Positions 1 to 9,949 are shown, counted from the first letter of the stretch. The stretch: DNA of 64,000 nucleotides from Bacteroidota bacterium (GCA_022562895.1 JADFOK010000001.1:1-64000), one strand, 5' to 3'. Program-made: numbers and translations. The notes: generated by a model not told the origin, from the sequence alone.

Positions 1-1669
1 CTTCTTTGCCGTAATATCTTACAATTAAATCGGGATCGCCACCAGTAATATCGTCATCATAATCGGATAAAATGAAAAAATAAAAACCATCGTTATCATC
101 ATCGCAAACCTCAATGGTTATAGGTAATACTATTGGGTTGGGAGGAACTATCAATTCAAACTCTCCTCTCAACTCACAGAGATCTGAGTTAACAACTGTT
201 ACATATATGGTTTGTGGAGAAGAAGTATTAGCATATGTATCTATTGGGTCTATAACAGGAAATCCATTATTTTGAGCTGTTAGGGTTTCATAATAATATA
301 CCAAGAAGTTATTATTGCCTATTAGAATCAGTTTGTATTCCTCTAAATTAAAAATCGAAATCCCATCTGTAGTACTTCCACTTTCTATATCATCACATAT
401 TATTATTGGGGGAGGGGGGTCTACAATAAATATTGGCGATATAGAAACTACAATTTCAAATTCGTTATTATTTTCGTCTGTTTCACTAACCACACCAACT
501 CCTGTACCATCATCATCAACTACAACTTTTAAAATAAAAGTGCCGGGAATAACTGGAGGAATAATGATGTTAATCGTACCTGGCTCATTTCCACCTATAG
601 GAATATCAGCTACAGTCTGGCTTTGACCAACCAAAACATTATCAGCATAAAAAGCAATAGGGGTATTAGCGGGAAGAATATCTGTACTATTTACATTATA
701 AACAGTATAGATTATATCAATGTCGGTATTTCCACAGACAATAACTATATCTTCAACCTGTATAGTAGCATCGGGTAATTCAGAATTAATAACAGTAATC
801 ACATTATTAACAATAACAAGATCTTGTCCAGAGGTAAGACCTATATCAATGCTTGTATCTCCTGTATTAATAACATTTTGAACATTATAAAAATCTAAAT
901 CCATATTAAATAGTTTACTCGACCCGGTAAAACTATTAGTACCGTTAAATGCGTTATCTGCGGGATTTAAGGGTGGGTTACTCATAATACTCCCGTTTAC
1001 CGTTAAAGTTTCATTAACTGCTATATTTCTATCTCCTTCCCAAGCTAAAAACCCAATTTTAGCTAAATTTGGGCTTGCAACTTCTATATTTTCAAGAACA
1101 AAATCCAAGACTGGATTACCAGCCCAAACGGCTTCAAAACCGTCAAATACCCCTATTTGATTTTGTGTTAAAGTAGCTTCTTGATAAATAACAATAATAG
1201 ACCATCCTCCATAATTGGTAGCACTGCCACAATAAGCAGGGATTACAGTTGTAAGGTCCAGATCAGAAAGTGTATAGGTGCCATTTCCCTGGTTAAACAC
1301 TATTGCCGTAACATCGGTGTAAGCCGAAAAATAGTCTAGCCCAGTGAAATTACCGGCAAAAGTTCTTTCTGCAACAATATTATTCCCGTTAAGCTTAACA
1401 TTAAAATCACCTGTTCCAGAACCTGACCAATAAAGTAAAGCTGCAACTAAGGTCTGTGTGGGCTGTAAATTGAATTCGGCACTACTTTGAGTTAATATAT
1501 CACAAGCTCCACCTGCACCATTTTCCTCAAGGTTAAGTGTATTTCCAAAAGCAGTATAATCGTATCGTCCATTAAATTGCTGAAACAACTCAATTTGTTG
1601 CGCAAAATTCTTATTAGAGAACAATGAACATATCAATAACAAAAAAAATAAATGGATATTTATTTTCAT
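1..1669 (-). CDS. Large secreted adhesin-like protein, probable T9SS cargo (C-terminus outside window)
   Basis: Reading the minus strand from the ATG at 1669 gives an uninterrupted frame of 556 codons to the left edge, so only the N-terminal part is present. It starts with a signal peptide (MKINIHLFFLLLICSLF..., cleavage near NFAQ). About 200 residues of beta-rich extracellular sequence follow, of a kind common in gliding-motility-associated proteins. A CARDB-like adhesion module with the signature VVSETDENNNEFEIVV comes next. The last part has a CDDDNDGF repeat, typical of flavobacterial proteins that end in a type B T9SS sorting domain. That sorting domain would lie beyond the window and cannot be confirmed. 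Role inferred: surface or secreted adhesin, exported by Sec and then type IX secretion. No enzymatic motif is visible. Confidence 0.8.
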   Translation of the reverse strand, partial: MKINIHLFFLLLICSLFSNKNFAQQIELFQQFNGRYDYTAFGNTLNLEENGAGGACDILTQSSAEFNLQPTQTLVAALLYWSGSGTGDFNVKLNGNNIVAERTFAGNFTGLDYFSAYTDVTAIVFNQGNGTYTLSDLDLTTVIPAYCGSATNYGGWSIIVIYQEATLTQNQIGVFDGFEAVWAGNPVLDFVLENIEVASPNLAKIGFLAWEGDRNIAVNETLTVNGSIMSNPPLNPADNAFNGTNSFTGSSKLFNMDLDFYNVQNVINTGDTSIDIGLTSGQDLVIVNNVITVINSELPDATIQVEDIVIVCGNTDIDIIYTVYNVNSTDILPANTPIAFYADNVLVGQSQTVADIPIGGNEPGTINIIIPPVIPGTFILKVVVDDDGTGVGVVSETDENNNEFEIVVSISPIFIVDPPPPIIICDDIESGSTTDGISIFNLEEYKLILIGNNNFLVYYYETLTAQNNGFPVIDPIDTYANTSSPQTIYVTVVNSDLCELRGEFELIVPPNPIVLPITIEVCDDDNDGFYFFILSDYDDDITGGDPDLIVRYYGKE

Positions 1670-1775
1670 AGCTAAATAGGTTATTTTCTTCGAAATTTAA
1701 GGATTTTTTATGAAAAGACCTATTTCGGTATTGAAAAATAGCAAAACCCAATTTTTATAGCATTAAATGAATATG

Positions 1776-1783
1776 TACCTTTG
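1776..1783 (+). promoter_or_regulatory. Candidate -7 box (TACCTTTG) for folE
   Basis: TACCTTTG matches the Bacteroidota -7 consensus TAnnTTTG exactly and lies 38 bases before the folE ATG. No convincing TTG -33 box is seen 19-21 bases upstream, so only the -7 element is well supported. Confidence 0.5.
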
Positions 1784-1821
1784 CACATCGTATTTTTTGA
1801 AAATACACAATATAATTTCGT

Positions 1822-2499
1822 ATGGATTTAGAAAAACAACTTAAAGCTATTGAAGCATTAGGCGATGATCATTTAGGTACATCTGCCAATACTCCTTTAC
1901 GTCCTGATGCCTTTGAACTCAGTGATATTGAGAAAATAGCACTTATTAAAAAAGATGTAGAAAACATAATGCACACCCTTGGTCTGGATTTAACTGATGA
2001 CAGTCTTATGGGGACACCTTCTAGGGTTGCAAAAATGTATGTAGAAGAAATATTTAGTGGCTTGCATCCAGATAATAAACCAAATGCTTCTACTTTCAAA
2101 AATAAATATAAATACGGTGAGATGCTTGTAGAGAAAAACATATCCCTCTATTCTACTTGTGAGCACCATTTGCTTCCAATTGTAGGAAAAGCTCATATCG
2201 CTTATATCTCCAGCGGAACAGTAGTTGGTCTATCAAAAATGAATCGTATTGTAGATTATTTTGCCAAACGCCCTCAGGTTCAGGAACGTCTTACTATGCA
2301 AATTGTCAATGAATTACAAAAAGTTTTAAACACTAAGGATGTAGCTTGTGTAATTGATGCAAAACATTTGTGTGTAAATTCTAGAGGTATCCGCGATATT
2401 GACAGCAGTACATTAACCAGTGAATTTAGCGGCAAGTTTAAAAACTCTGAAATTCGTAGAGAATTTTTAGATTACATTAAACTAAACACAGAGTTTTAA
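1822..2499 (+). CDS. folE: GTP cyclohydrolase I
   Basis: FolE converts GTP to 7,8-dihydroneopterin triphosphate and formate, the first step of folate and pterin synthesis in the cytoplasm. The 225 residues match the usual family length. The zinc ligands are visible: Cys113 and His116 in CEHHLL, and Cys184 in DAKHLCVNSRG. This motif also marks the active site. A typical N-terminal helical arm precedes the catalytic domain. The gene follows a TAnnTTTG promoter element. Its stop lies only 15 bases before cysS, which suggests co-transcription. A second folate-pathway gene, folD, is elsewhere in the window, but no other pterin gene is adjacent. Nothing in the sequence suggests damage. Confidence 0.97.
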   Translation: MDLEKQLKAIEALGDDHLGTSANTPLRPDAFELSDIEKIALIKKDVENIMHTLGLDLTDDSLMGTPSRVAKMYVEEIFSGLHPDNKPNASTFKNKYKYGEMLVEKNISLYSTCEHHLLPIVGKAHIAYISSGTVVGLSKMNRIVDYFAKRPQVQERLTMQIVNELQKVLNTKDVACVIDAKHLCVNSRGIRDIDSSTLTSEFSGKFKNSEIRREFLDYIKLNTEF

Positions 2500-2514
2500 T
2501 TTCAAACGCGTTTA

Positions 2515-3999
2515 ATGAAACTTTACAAAAAGCAGGAACTTTATATTTACAATTCCCTTACTAAAACCAAAGAATTATTTAAACCAATTAACGAAGACAC
2601 AGTGGGAATGTATGTATGTGGACCTACGGTTTATAGCAATGTACATTTAGGAAATTGCCGTACTTTTTTGTCTTTCGATTTGATTTTCAGGTATTTAAAA
2701 CATTTAGGGTATAAAGTTCGCTATGTACGTAATATAACCGATGCCGGTCATCTTGAAAATGATGGTGAAAGTGGCGAAGATCCAATTCTAAAAAAGGCCC
2801 GACTAGAACAGTTAGAACCTATGGAAATTGTACAAAAATACACGGTAAATTTTCATACTACTATGGCTAGTTTTAACGCCTTACCTCCCAGTATAGAACC
2901 TACAGCTACTGGACATATTATAGAACAAATTGGAATTATTGAAACCATTATTTCTGAAGGCTATGCATACGAAGTAAACGGGTCGGTCTATTTTGATGTT
3001 CATAAATTTAATGAAGACTATACCTACGGAAAACTTAGCGGACGACAACTAGATGAAATGATTACCAATACGCGTGAACTTTCTGCACAATCTGATAAGA
3101 AAAATCCTCAGGATTTTGCCCTTTGGAAAAAAGCTGAATCCCAGCATATTATGCGTTGGCCCTCACCATGGAGCGTTGGTTTTCCGGGCTGGCACTTAGA
3201 ATGTACTGCAATGAGTACTAAGTATTTGGGAGAGCAGTTTGATATCCACGGCGGTGGTATGGATTTAAAATTTCCACATCACGAATGTGAAATTGCACAA
3301 GCCGAAGCATCAACAAAAAAATCTCCTGTTAACTATTGGATGCATACGAATATGTTAACTCTTAATGGGAAAAAAATGGCAAAATCAACCGGAAATAACA
3401 TATTACCACAAGAAATTTTTTCGGGAGATAATACTATTTTAAGCAAACCCTTTTCTGCAACCATTACTAAATTCTTTATGTACCAAGCTCACTACCGAAG
3501 TATATTAGATTTTTCGAATGATGCATTACTGGCTTCTGAAAAAGGATTTAATCGACTTTTGGATGCTTATCGAATCTTAAAAAACATTAAAGCATCAAGC
3601 ACAAGTGATTTTAACGTAACTGAATGGCGACAATCTTGTTACGATGCTATGAACGATGACTTTAACAGTCCCATACTTATTGGAAAATTGTTCGATGTTG
3701 TTAAAATAATTAATTCAATAAAAGAAGGGAAAATTACTATTGATAAAAGTGATTTAAATCTACTTCAAAAAACATTGCACGATTTTATTTTTGACGTATT
3801 GGGATTAGAGGATACTGTTGCAACTAAAACAAATGATGGTACCAAGTTAACAAAAGCCATTGAACTATTGATCGAATTAAGAAATCTGGCACGTGATAAT
3901 AAAGATTTTGAAATGAGCGATAAGATTAGAGATCAATTATTAGAGGCTGGCATACAGCTTAATGATGGAAAAGAAGGGACCACTTTTTCATTGAATTGA
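2515..3999 (+). CDS. cysS: Cysteinyl-tRNA synthetase
   Basis: This class I aminoacyl-tRNA synthetase charges tRNA-Cys. Of the 494 residues, CGPTVY at 35-40 supplies a zinc-binding Cys. The HIGH-equivalent HLGN is at 44-47 and the KMSKS loop reads KMAKS at 287-291. Further zinc ligands are in WHLECTAMS and [11 protein letters not shown]. The C-terminal part is the helical DALR-like anticodon region. Length is normal for bacteria. The start is 15 bases after the folE stop, so the two are probably one transcript. A gap of 90 bases without a clear terminator separates it from yidD. Confidence 0.97.
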   Translation: MKLYKKQELYIYNSLTKTKELFKPINEDTVGMYVCGPTVYSNVHLGNCRTFLSFDLIFRYLKHLGYKVRYVRNITDAGHLENDGESGEDPILKKARLEQLEPMEIVQKYTVNFHTTMASFNALPPSIEPTATGHIIEQIGIIETIISEGYAYEVNGSVYFDVHKFNEDYTYGKLSGRQLDEMITNTRELSAQSDKKNPQDFALWKKAESQHIMRWPSPWSVGFPGWHLECTAMSTKYLGEQFDIHGGGMDLKFPHHECEIAQAEASTKKSPVNYWMHTNMLTLNGKKMAKSTGNNILPQEIFSGDNTILSKPFSATITKFFMYQAHYRSILDFSNDALLASEKGFNRLLDAYRILKNIKASSTSDFNVTEWRQSCYDAMNDDFNSPILIGKLFDVVKIINSIKEGKITIDKSDLNLLQKTLHDFIFDVLGLEDTVATKTNDGTKLTKAIELLIELRNLARDNKDFEMSDKIRDQLLEAGIQLNDGKEGTTFSLN

Positions 4000-4089
4000 C
4001 AACTACGATCTTTTCACAGTGTTATTGAACATATTAAATTTTATATACCGGGATGAGTTATATAGGCGTTTTAATATAAAATAGTTAGA

Positions 4090-4323
4090 TTGAAAAGAAT
4101 TCTCACATATCCCTTTGTAATTCTAATTAGAGGTTACCAGATACTGTTATCACCTATTTTCCCCTCAACTTGTAGATATCATCCTACTTGTTCTCAATAT
4201 TCAATTGAAGCCTTACGAACTCATGGACTATTTAAAGGAGGCTGGCTTGCTCTTAAAAGAATATCTAACTGTCATCCCTGGGGGGGGTCCGGTCATGATC
4301 CTATTCCTAAAGAAAAAAGTTAA
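4090..4323 (+). CDS. yidD: Membrane protein insertion efficiency factor YidD
   Basis: YidD is a small protein at the inner face of the membrane that assists YidC-dependent insertion. The 77 residues carry the family core, including [20 protein letters not shown], followed by [19 protein letters not shown] with its conserved cysteines. The start is chosen as TTG at 4090, because the protein then begins [17 protein letters not shown], as family members do. No in-frame ATG occurs nearby. It sits between cysS and lgt on the same strand. yidC itself is not in the window. Confidence 0.92.
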   Translation: MKRILTYPFVILIRGYQILLSPIFPSTCRYHPTCSQYSIEALRTHGLFKGGWLALKRISNCHPWGGSGHDPIPKEKS

Positions 4324-4381
4324 TTTTTATTTAATCCCATTTTGCTTTTTTATATTTACGCTTGGTTTAAAATAAATTAAT

Positions 4382-5206
4382 ATGCATTTTTTAAGTTTTA
4401 CATGGAACCCTTCTGAAGGTATTGATCTCGGATTCTTTACAATACGTTATTATAGTTTAATGTTTGTAGTAGCTTTTACATTGGGATGGTTTATTACGAA
4501 AAGAATTTTTAAAAATGAAGGGCAAACACCTGATAAATTGGACAGCCTTTTTATTTACGTGGTCATTGGTACCTTGATTGGAGCAAGATTGGGGCATGTT
4601 ATTTTTTATCAATCTGAATTATTTTCACAAGACCCTCTTTCTATATTACTCCCCTTTAAAACTGTACCAGAATTTGAATTTACCGGTTTCCAAGGTTTAG
4701 CTAGTCATGGAGCAGCAATAGGGATAATCATTGCTATGTACTTATATAGTAAAAAATTAATAAAGAAACCACTACTTTGGGTTTTGGATCGTATTGTAAT
4801 AGCTGTGGCCTGTGGTGCTATCTTTGTGCGTATTGGTAATTTTATTAATTCTGAAATAATTGGTAAAGTAACAAACAGTGATTATGGAGTAATCTTTCAA
4901 CAACTGGGTGAAGATTTTCCTCGTCATCCTGCACAGTTATATGAATCTGCCGGTTATGTATTCGTATTTTTAATACTTTATTATATCTACTGGAAAACCA
5001 ATAAAAGTAAACAAATGGGTTACCTTCTTGGAGCTTTTTTAATACTGTTATGGACCGTGCGATTTTTTGTAGAATTTGTAAAAGAAGCTCAGGTAGATGA
5101 ACGAGCTGATTGGGTACTTAACACCGGACAGTGGTTAAGTATTCCTTTTATTTTGGCTGGTATTTATTTAATGGTACGATCTTCAAAAAAGCTGGTAACC
5201 TTATGA
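4382..5206 (+). CDS. lgt: Prolipoprotein diacylglyceryl transferase
   Basis: Lgt moves diacylglycerol from phosphatidylglycerol to the lipobox cysteine of prolipoproteins, in the inner membrane. The 274 residues show about seven hydrophobic segments. The family signatures are present: GLASHGAAIG near residue 110, RIGNFINSEIIG near 150, and RHPAQLYES with its essential His-Tyr region. The stop codon TGA overlaps the ATG of the following DUF192 gene (ATGA at 5203-5206), so the downstream gene is probably translationally coupled. The window encodes several predicted lipoproteins that would be substrates. Confidence 0.97.
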   Translation: MHFLSFTWNPSEGIDLGFFTIRYYSLMFVVAFTLGWFITKRIFKNEGQTPDKLDSLFIYVVIGTLIGARLGHVIFYQSELFSQDPLSILLPFKTVPEFEFTGFQGLASHGAAIGIIIAMYLYSKKLIKKPLLWVLDRIVIAVACGAIFVRIGNFINSEIIGKVTNSDYGVIFQQLGEDFPRHPAQLYESAGYVFVFLILYYIYWKTNKSKQMGYLLGAFLILLWTVRFFVEFVKEAQVDERADWVLNTGQWLSIPFILAGIYLMVRSSKKLVTL

Positions 5207-5709
5207 AGCGAATAATTTTTTATTTTGCCTTTATTGTCACAATAGTAGTTGGGACTGGTCTTTTCTATTCAAGTTGCACAGAAACTCAAAAAAAAAATAA
5301 AGTCCTTACTAAAGAAATTAAATTTACAAAAGAGGGTGAAATTACTCTTAAAAAAAGGGTATCAGATTCTATTTTAGCAGAATTAGATTTAGAAATCGCT
5401 GAGACAGATTATGAGACCCAAACCGGGTTAATGTACCGTCATTCTATGAATGATAAACAGGCAATGCTCTTTATTTTTAAAGAGGAAGAACCGCGTTCAT
5501 TTTATATGAAAAATACTGAGTTTGCTCTAGATATTATTTTTATAAATAGTAAAAAAGAAATTGTGAGTATTAAAAAAAACGCTAAACCGTTTGATAAAAC
5601 TTCACTTTCATCTAATGCTCCAGCAATGTATGTATTAGAAATTAATGCAGGGCTTTCCGATACCTGGGGTCTTGAAATAGGAGATGTTCTTGAATGGACA
5701 GTTTATTAA
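5203..5709 (+). CDS. DUF192 family protein, probable lipoprotein
   Basis: This protein of 168 residues has a DUF192 domain over about residues 55-165 (TGLMYRHSMNDKQAMLFIF, FYMKNTEFALDIIFI, YVLEINAGLSD). The fold is a small beta barrel of unknown biochemical function, often exported. The ATG at 5203 is chosen because it overlaps the lgt stop as ATGA. It also gives a clean signal sequence, MKRIIFYFAFIVTIVVGTGLFYSSC, with a lipobox-like Cys25. An upstream in-frame start at 5131 would lie deep within lgt and spoil the signal peptide. A strong bidirectional terminator follows directly. Lipoprotein status is an inference from the signal sequence. Confidence 0.85.
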   Translation: MKRIIFYFAFIVTIVVGTGLFYSSCTETQKKNKVLTKEIKFTKEGEITLKKRVSDSILAELDLEIAETDYETQTGLMYRHSMNDKQAMLFIFKEEEPRSFYMKNTEFALDIIFINSKKEIVSIKKNAKPFDKTSLSSNAPAMYVLEINAGLSDTWGLEIGDVLEWTVY

Positions 5710-5712
5710 TTA

Positions 5713-5746
5713 GAAAACCCATTTTCTTAGAAAAGGGGTTTTTTAT
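5713..5746. terminator. Terminator between convergent DUF192 gene and secDF
   Basis: The arms AAAACCC and GGGGTTTT, with an inner TTTTC/GAAAA pairing, form a hairpin followed by a T run on the + strand. On the minus strand it is also preceded by A-rich sequence, so it may stop transcripts from both sides. Confidence 0.8.
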
Positions 5747-5767
5747 TCTTCCGATGAAAAGAAGGAT

Positions 5768-8767
5768 TTACGAATACTCTTCTACTTTAATTTTATCTTT
5801 TAAATCAATTCCTTTTTTCTTAACTGTATCGTACATGACCGGAGTAGCTATGAACAATGATGAATAGGTGCCTACTACTACACCAACCATCAATGCAAAG
5901 ATTAGTCCACGGATTGATTCTGCACCAAAAATAAATATCGATGATAATACTATTAGGGTTGTAAGTGAAGTATTTAATGTACGACTCAACGTACTGTTTA
6001 AAGCTGTATCAATAACTTTGTTCATCTTCCAGGTGGAATGATCATTAAAGTACTCACGTATTCGGTCAAAAACAACCACGGTATCATTTAATGAATAACC
6101 AATTACGGTTAGTATGGCCGCAATAAAAGATTGGCCTATCTCCATATCAAATGGCATAATCTTGTAGGTTAACGAAAAGATCCCTAATACAATAAGCACA
6201 TCGTGGAATACGGCAATTACAGCACCTAAACTAAATTGCCATCTTCTAAATCGTAAAAGAATGTATAAGAAAACAACAACCAAAGATCCTAATACAGCCC
6301 ATAATGAGGATTTTTTAATATCATCTGCAATGGTAGGACTTACTTTATAATATTCCATTCTACCAGCCACTTTATTTTCATCATCAAATTTAAACTCTTC
6401 ATATGTCATTCCTGGAGGAAGGTTGGATCTTACTCCTTCAAAAAGCATTTTTTCTATTTCTTCATCTACTTCTGAACTAATATCATTTACTTTATATTTT
6501 GTGGTAATCTTTAATTGGTTGTCACCTCCATAGGTTTTAACTTCGGCACTTCCATATACTTTAATTAGATCATCTTGTATTTCAGAAGAATTCACATCTT
6601 TATCAAAACGAACTGTATAGGTACGACCTCCAACAAAATCAATACCTTGGTTAAGTCCTACTGTAAATAAAGAACCTAAACTAACAGCTATTAATAACCC
6701 CGAAAGTACATACGCGAATTTTCGTTTTTTCAAAAAATTTATCTTAGTGTGTCTAAGTATATTCTTTGTAATTAAAGTAGAACATGGTAATGGTTTACCA
6801 TTTCTTGTATAACTATCGATAAATAATCTAGTAATAAAGATTGCCGTAAATAACGATGTAGCAATACCAATTAATAAAGTGGTAGCGAATCCTTGTATGG
6901 GTCCGGTACCAAATATCAATAATATAAATCCTGTAAGTCCGGTTGTAATATTGGCATCCAGAATAGAGGATAGTGCTTTTCTAAAACCATCATTAACAGC
7001 ATCTTTTTGTGATTTACCTTTGGCAAGTTCTTCTTTTATTCGTTCAAAAATAAGTACGTTGGCATCGACTGACATCCCTATGGTTAATATAATACCTGCA
7101 ATACCTGGTAATGTTAATACCGCGCCAAGTCCTGCTAATATTCCAAAAATAAAAATAATATTTACAACAAGTGCAACATCTGCAAAAAGACCTGCCCTAC
7201 CGTAGTAAAAAAACATCCACAATAACACGAAACCAAATGCTAAAAGAAATGAAAATATTCCGCTGTCAATTGCTTCTTGGCCTAAAGTGGGACCCACTAC
7301 TTCTCCTTCTATTATCTCGGCTGAAGCCGGTAATTTTCCTGCACGAAGTACGTTTGCTAAATCTTGACCCTCGACAATACTAAATTCTCCAGAGATTTGG
7401 CTTCTTCCCCCTTTAATAGCTCCAGTAGTTACACCAGGAGCAGAGTAAACAATATCATCAAGTACAATGGCAATCTGTCTTTGATTGCTATAGGCATTGC
7501 CTGTCATTTGCTCCCATATCTTAGCACCACGACCATTCATTTGCATATCGACTACTACTCTACCTAATTGATCATATGATTGTGATGCATCTACCACAAC
7601 ACCCCCCGATAAAGGTGGAATATTATCTCGGTTTGATTTAATTGCGTATAAAGAGGTTACATCTTCACCAATTATTTTATCATAAACCGGAAGACCCCAA
7701 AGAAATTTTGTAAATCGTTGATCATTTACAAGTAAGGAACGTACTTGTGGCATACGCAAATAACTATTAATAATTGCTGTGTCTTTTAAGGCAAAATTTC
7801 CTAATATAGGTCCACCCTGATAACCAAAAGAAATTATTTTGGAATAAATAGGATCTTCTTGAACTAAAGAAGTTAATGAATCACTTATTTCTTCACCTCC
7901 TAATAATTCATCTATAATACTTTCTTCTGTTTTAGTTGTATCGGTAACCTCTTCTTCCGGAGTTTTATCTTTAATAAGCTCTTTTAATTTGTTATTTGCA
8001 AGTTGTAAGAAACTTGCCATTTCATCATACTTGTAAACATCCCAAAATTCCAGTTGAGCAGTACTTTGCAATAATTTCCTTACCCGATCTACATCCTTAG
8101 CACCTGGTAATTCTACTAAGATACGAGCAGATTTCCCTAAGCGTTGAATGTTTGGTTGTGTAACTCCAAATTTATCGATACGTTTTCTTAGTACTTCAAA
8201 AGCTGCAGTAATAGACTCATCTATCTTTCTTTCGATTACAGGTCTTACTTCCTCATTTGACATTTGTGCATTTATGTAATCTTCTAAATTTTTATTGAAG
8301 AAAATATCTGGAGATGCTAATGTATTTTCACCTGGAAGATCCTCAAAAGCTTGAAAAAAGGATTCAAGGTAGGTCTCTTGGGCATCTTTTTGAATTTCTG
8401 AAGCATTTGCTAAAGCCTGATTAAATGCTGCATCCTTAGAATTGTTAGACAATCCTTTTAAAATATCCTTCACAGAAACCTGAAGAATTACGCTAATCCC
8501 TCCTTTTAAGTCCAGACCTTTGTTTAGCTCTTTACCCTTTGCATTTTTATAATGAATCCCTAAAAAGACAGGAATAGTAGCTATTGAATCGAGATATTCA
8601 GTTTCTGCTAAATCTCTTTTTTTAGGTTCGTTTTCAGAATATTTTGCATTTGCAAACGCCTTTGCTTCACCTTCTACCTTGCTTGAAATATATGTAAATG
8701 ATAATTGATATAAACTTACCAATCCAAACAATATGGCAAATACTTTAATAAGTCCTCTATTTTGCAT
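5768..8767 (-). CDS. secDF: Fused protein translocase subunit SecDF
   Basis: SecDF uses the proton motive force to pull exported proteins through SecYEG. This single polypeptide of 999 residues joins SecD and SecF, the usual arrangement in Bacteroidota. The SecD half has an N-terminal membrane segment, then GLDLKGGISVILQV near residue 87 and a large periplasmic P1 region. Its helix bundle includes AGLGAVLTLPGIAGIILTIG and SVDANVLIFERIKEE. The SecF half begins around residue 670 with GLNQGIDFVGGRTY and contains VIGYSLNDTVVVFDRIRE. A stretch rich in acidic residues around 260-295 is a non-conserved insert. The gene has its own consensus promoter and stands alone between terminators. SecY is encoded in the same window. 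Confidence 0.97.
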   Translation of the reverse strand: MQNRGLIKVFAILFGLVSLYQLSFTYISSKVEGEAKAFANAKYSENEPKKRDLAETEYLDSIATIPVFLGIHYKNAKGKELNKGLDLKGGISVILQVSVKDILKGLSNNSKDAAFNQALANASEIQKDAQETYLESFFQAFEDLPGENTLASPDIFFNKNLEDYINAQMSNEEVRPVIERKIDESITAAFEVLRKRIDKFGVTQPNIQRLGKSARILVELPGAKDVDRVRKLLQSTAQLEFWDVYKYDEMASFLQLANNKLKELIKDKTPEEEVTDTTKTEESIIDELLGGEEISDSLTSLVQEDPIYSKIISFGYQGGPILGNFALKDTAIINSYLRMPQVRSLLVNDQRFTKFLWGLPVYDKIIGEDVTSLYAIKSNRDNIPPLSGGVVVDASQSYDQLGRVVVDMQMNGRGAKIWEQMTGNAYSNQRQIAIVLDDIVYSAPGVTTGAIKGGRSQISGEFSIVEGQDLANVLRAGKLPASAEIIEGEVVGPTLGQEAIDSGIFSFLLAFGFVLLWMFFYYGRAGLFADVALVVNIIFIFGILAGLGAVLTLPGIAGIILTIGMSVDANVLIFERIKEELAKGKSQKDAVNDGFRKALSSILDANITTGLTGFILLIFGTGPIQGFATTLLIGIATSLFTAIFITRLFIDSYTRNGKPLPCSTLITKNILRHTKINFLKKRKFAYVLSGLLIAVSLGSLFTVGLNQGIDFVGGRTYTVRFDKDVNSSEIQDDLIKVYGSAEVKTYGGDNQLKITTKYKVNDISSEVDEEIEKMLFEGVRSNLPPGMTYEEFKFDDENKVAGRMEYYKVSPTIADDIKKSSLWAVLGSLVVVFLYILLRFRRWQFSLGAVIAVFHDVLIVLGIFSLTYKIMPFDMEIGQSFIAAILTVIGYSLNDTVVVFDRIREYFNDHSTWKMNKVIDTALNSTLSRTLNTSLTTLIVLSSIFIFGAESIRGLIFALMVGVVVGTYSSLFIATPVMYDTVKKKGIDLKDKIKVEEYS

Positions 8768-8800
8768 TCTATGGGTATTTAATCACTTTTTTAAAACGTG

Positions 8801-8831
8801 CAAATATAGTTTTTCAAAAAGGAAATGACAA
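8801..8831 (-). promoter_or_regulatory. Promoter of secDF (TTG-N20-TATATTTG)
   Basis: Read on the minus strand, TTG at 8831-8829 is followed after 20 bases by TATATTTG at 8808-8801. This matches the Bacteroidota -33/-7 pattern. The predicted start of transcription is about 25-30 bases before the secDF ATG at 8767. Confidence 0.75.
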
Positions 8832-8859
8832 TTATTTTTTCTGAAAAACGTGGACAAAT

Positions 8860-8882
8860 AAAGACCGTCTTAAGCGGTCTTT
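8860..8882 (-). terminator. Terminator of mdh
   Basis: Perfect 8-base arms AAAGACCG and CGGTCTTT with a 7-base loop lie 22 bases after the mdh stop. A modestly T-rich tail follows on the minus strand. Confidence 0.75.
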
Positions 8883-8904
8883 AATTCAATTAGAAGAATC
8901 TAAA

Positions 8905-9831
8905 TTAAAATTCTAATAAACCATTAGTTTTACTAACGCCTTCAGCACTTCTGTTTATATGTTCTTTTTCTGAATCGGTTAAATCGATTTCTACAATTTT
9001 TTCAATTCCGTTTTTACCTAATATGACAGGCACACCTATGCAGATATCATTTAACCCATATTCACCCTCTAATAAGGTAGAACAAGGAAACATTTTTTTC
9101 TGATCACAGGCTATGGATTGAACCATTCCCGATACAGCAGCACCGGGAGCATACCATGCAGACGTGCCCAGTAATTTTGTTAACGTAGCACCCCCCACCT
9201 TGGTATCTTCCATGACTTGTTCTAAACGTTCCCGGGAGATAAATTTAGTGACTGGCACACTGTTACGAGTAGCCATACGAATTAGAGGAACCATTCCTTT
9301 ATCGCTATGACCGCCAATCACCAACCCATCTACATCGCTTATAGGAGCACCTAAAGCTTCGGCTAAACGATATTTAAAACGAGCACTATCTAATGCACCC
9401 CCCATACCAATAATTTTGTTTTTTGGAAGGGTAGTGGTTTTATGAACTAAATACGTCATGGTATCCATAGGATTACTTACCACAATCATAATAGTACTTG
9501 GAGAGTACTCTATTAAACTTGAAGAAACAGTTTTTACAATCCCTGCATTGATCCCTATTAATTCTTCACGGGTCATTCCGGGTTTTCGAGGAATTCCACT
9601 TGTAATTACTACAATATCACTATCAGAAGTTTTTGAATAATCGCTGGTTGTTCCAACAATTTTAGTATCAAAACCATTTAGGGAAGCCGTTTGCATCAAA
9701 TCCATAGCTTTACCTTCAGCATAGCCTTCTTTAATATCTAACAATACCACTTCACCAGCAAAATTTTTAAGAGCGATATACTCGGCACAACTCGCACCTA
9801 CTGCGCCTGCTCCGACAACTGTAATTTTCAT
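8905..9831 (-). CDS. mdh: Malate dehydrogenase
   Basis: This enzyme interconverts malate and oxaloacetate with NAD in the citric acid cycle. The 308 residues belong to the lactate dehydrogenase-like type of malate dehydrogenase. The nucleotide-binding GAGAVG is at 7-12, with the NAD-selecting DIKEG at 32-36. The substrate arginines Arg82 and Arg88 are in PRKPGMTREE. SNPMDTMTYL is near 119, Asp148 and Arg151 are in GALDSARFKYR, and the catalytic His175 is in GGHSDKG. It is monocistronic, between its own terminator and the gyrB terminator. Citrate synthase (gltA), another cycle enzyme, is encoded elsewhere in the window. Confidence 0.97.
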   Translation of the reverse strand: MKITVVGAGAVGASCAEYIALKNFAGEVVLLDIKEGYAEGKAMDLMQTASLNGFDTKIVGTTSDYSKTSDSDIVVITSGIPRKPGMTREELIGINAGIVKTVSSSLIEYSPSTIMIVVSNPMDTMTYLVHKTTTLPKNKIIGMGGALDSARFKYRLAEALGAPISDVDGLVIGGHSDKGMVPLIRMATRNSVPVTKFISRERLEQVMEDTKVGGATLTKLLGTSAWYAPGAAVSGMVQSIACDQKKMFPCSTLLEGEYGLNDICIGVPVILGKNGIEKIVEIDLTDSEKEHINRSAEGVSKTNGLLEF

Positions 9832-9874
9832 TTTTCAAATATATTTTTTATTGTTTTTGTTTATTACTGAAATA

Positions 9875-9882
9875 CAAAAATA
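9875..9882 (-). promoter_or_regulatory. Candidate -7 box for mdh
   Basis: TATTTTTG on the minus strand fits TAnnTTTG and lies 44 bases before the mdh ATG. A second match (TATATTTG, 9843-9836) is too close to the start codon unless the transcript is leaderless. Neither has a TTG at the expected spacing. Confidence 0.35.
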
Positions 9883-9907
9883 CGATATGAAACCACTAAA
9901 AAACATA

Positions 9908-9930
9908 AAGCCCGAACAAAAATCGGGCTT
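9908..9930 (-). terminator. Terminator of gyrB
   Basis: Perfect 8-base arms AAGCCCGA and TCGGGCTT with a 7-base loop lie 20 bases after the gyrB stop. On the minus strand they are followed by TTATGTTTTTT. Confidence 0.85.
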
Positions 9931-9949
9931 ATTAATAATCTAAGTTAAT

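Noticed and set aside
315..626. Open frame on the + strand encoding a Ser/Thr/Ile-rich 103-residue peptide
   Set aside because: It lies entirely opposite the secreted adhesin-like gene on the minus strand and has no family resemblance, so it is a shadow frame.
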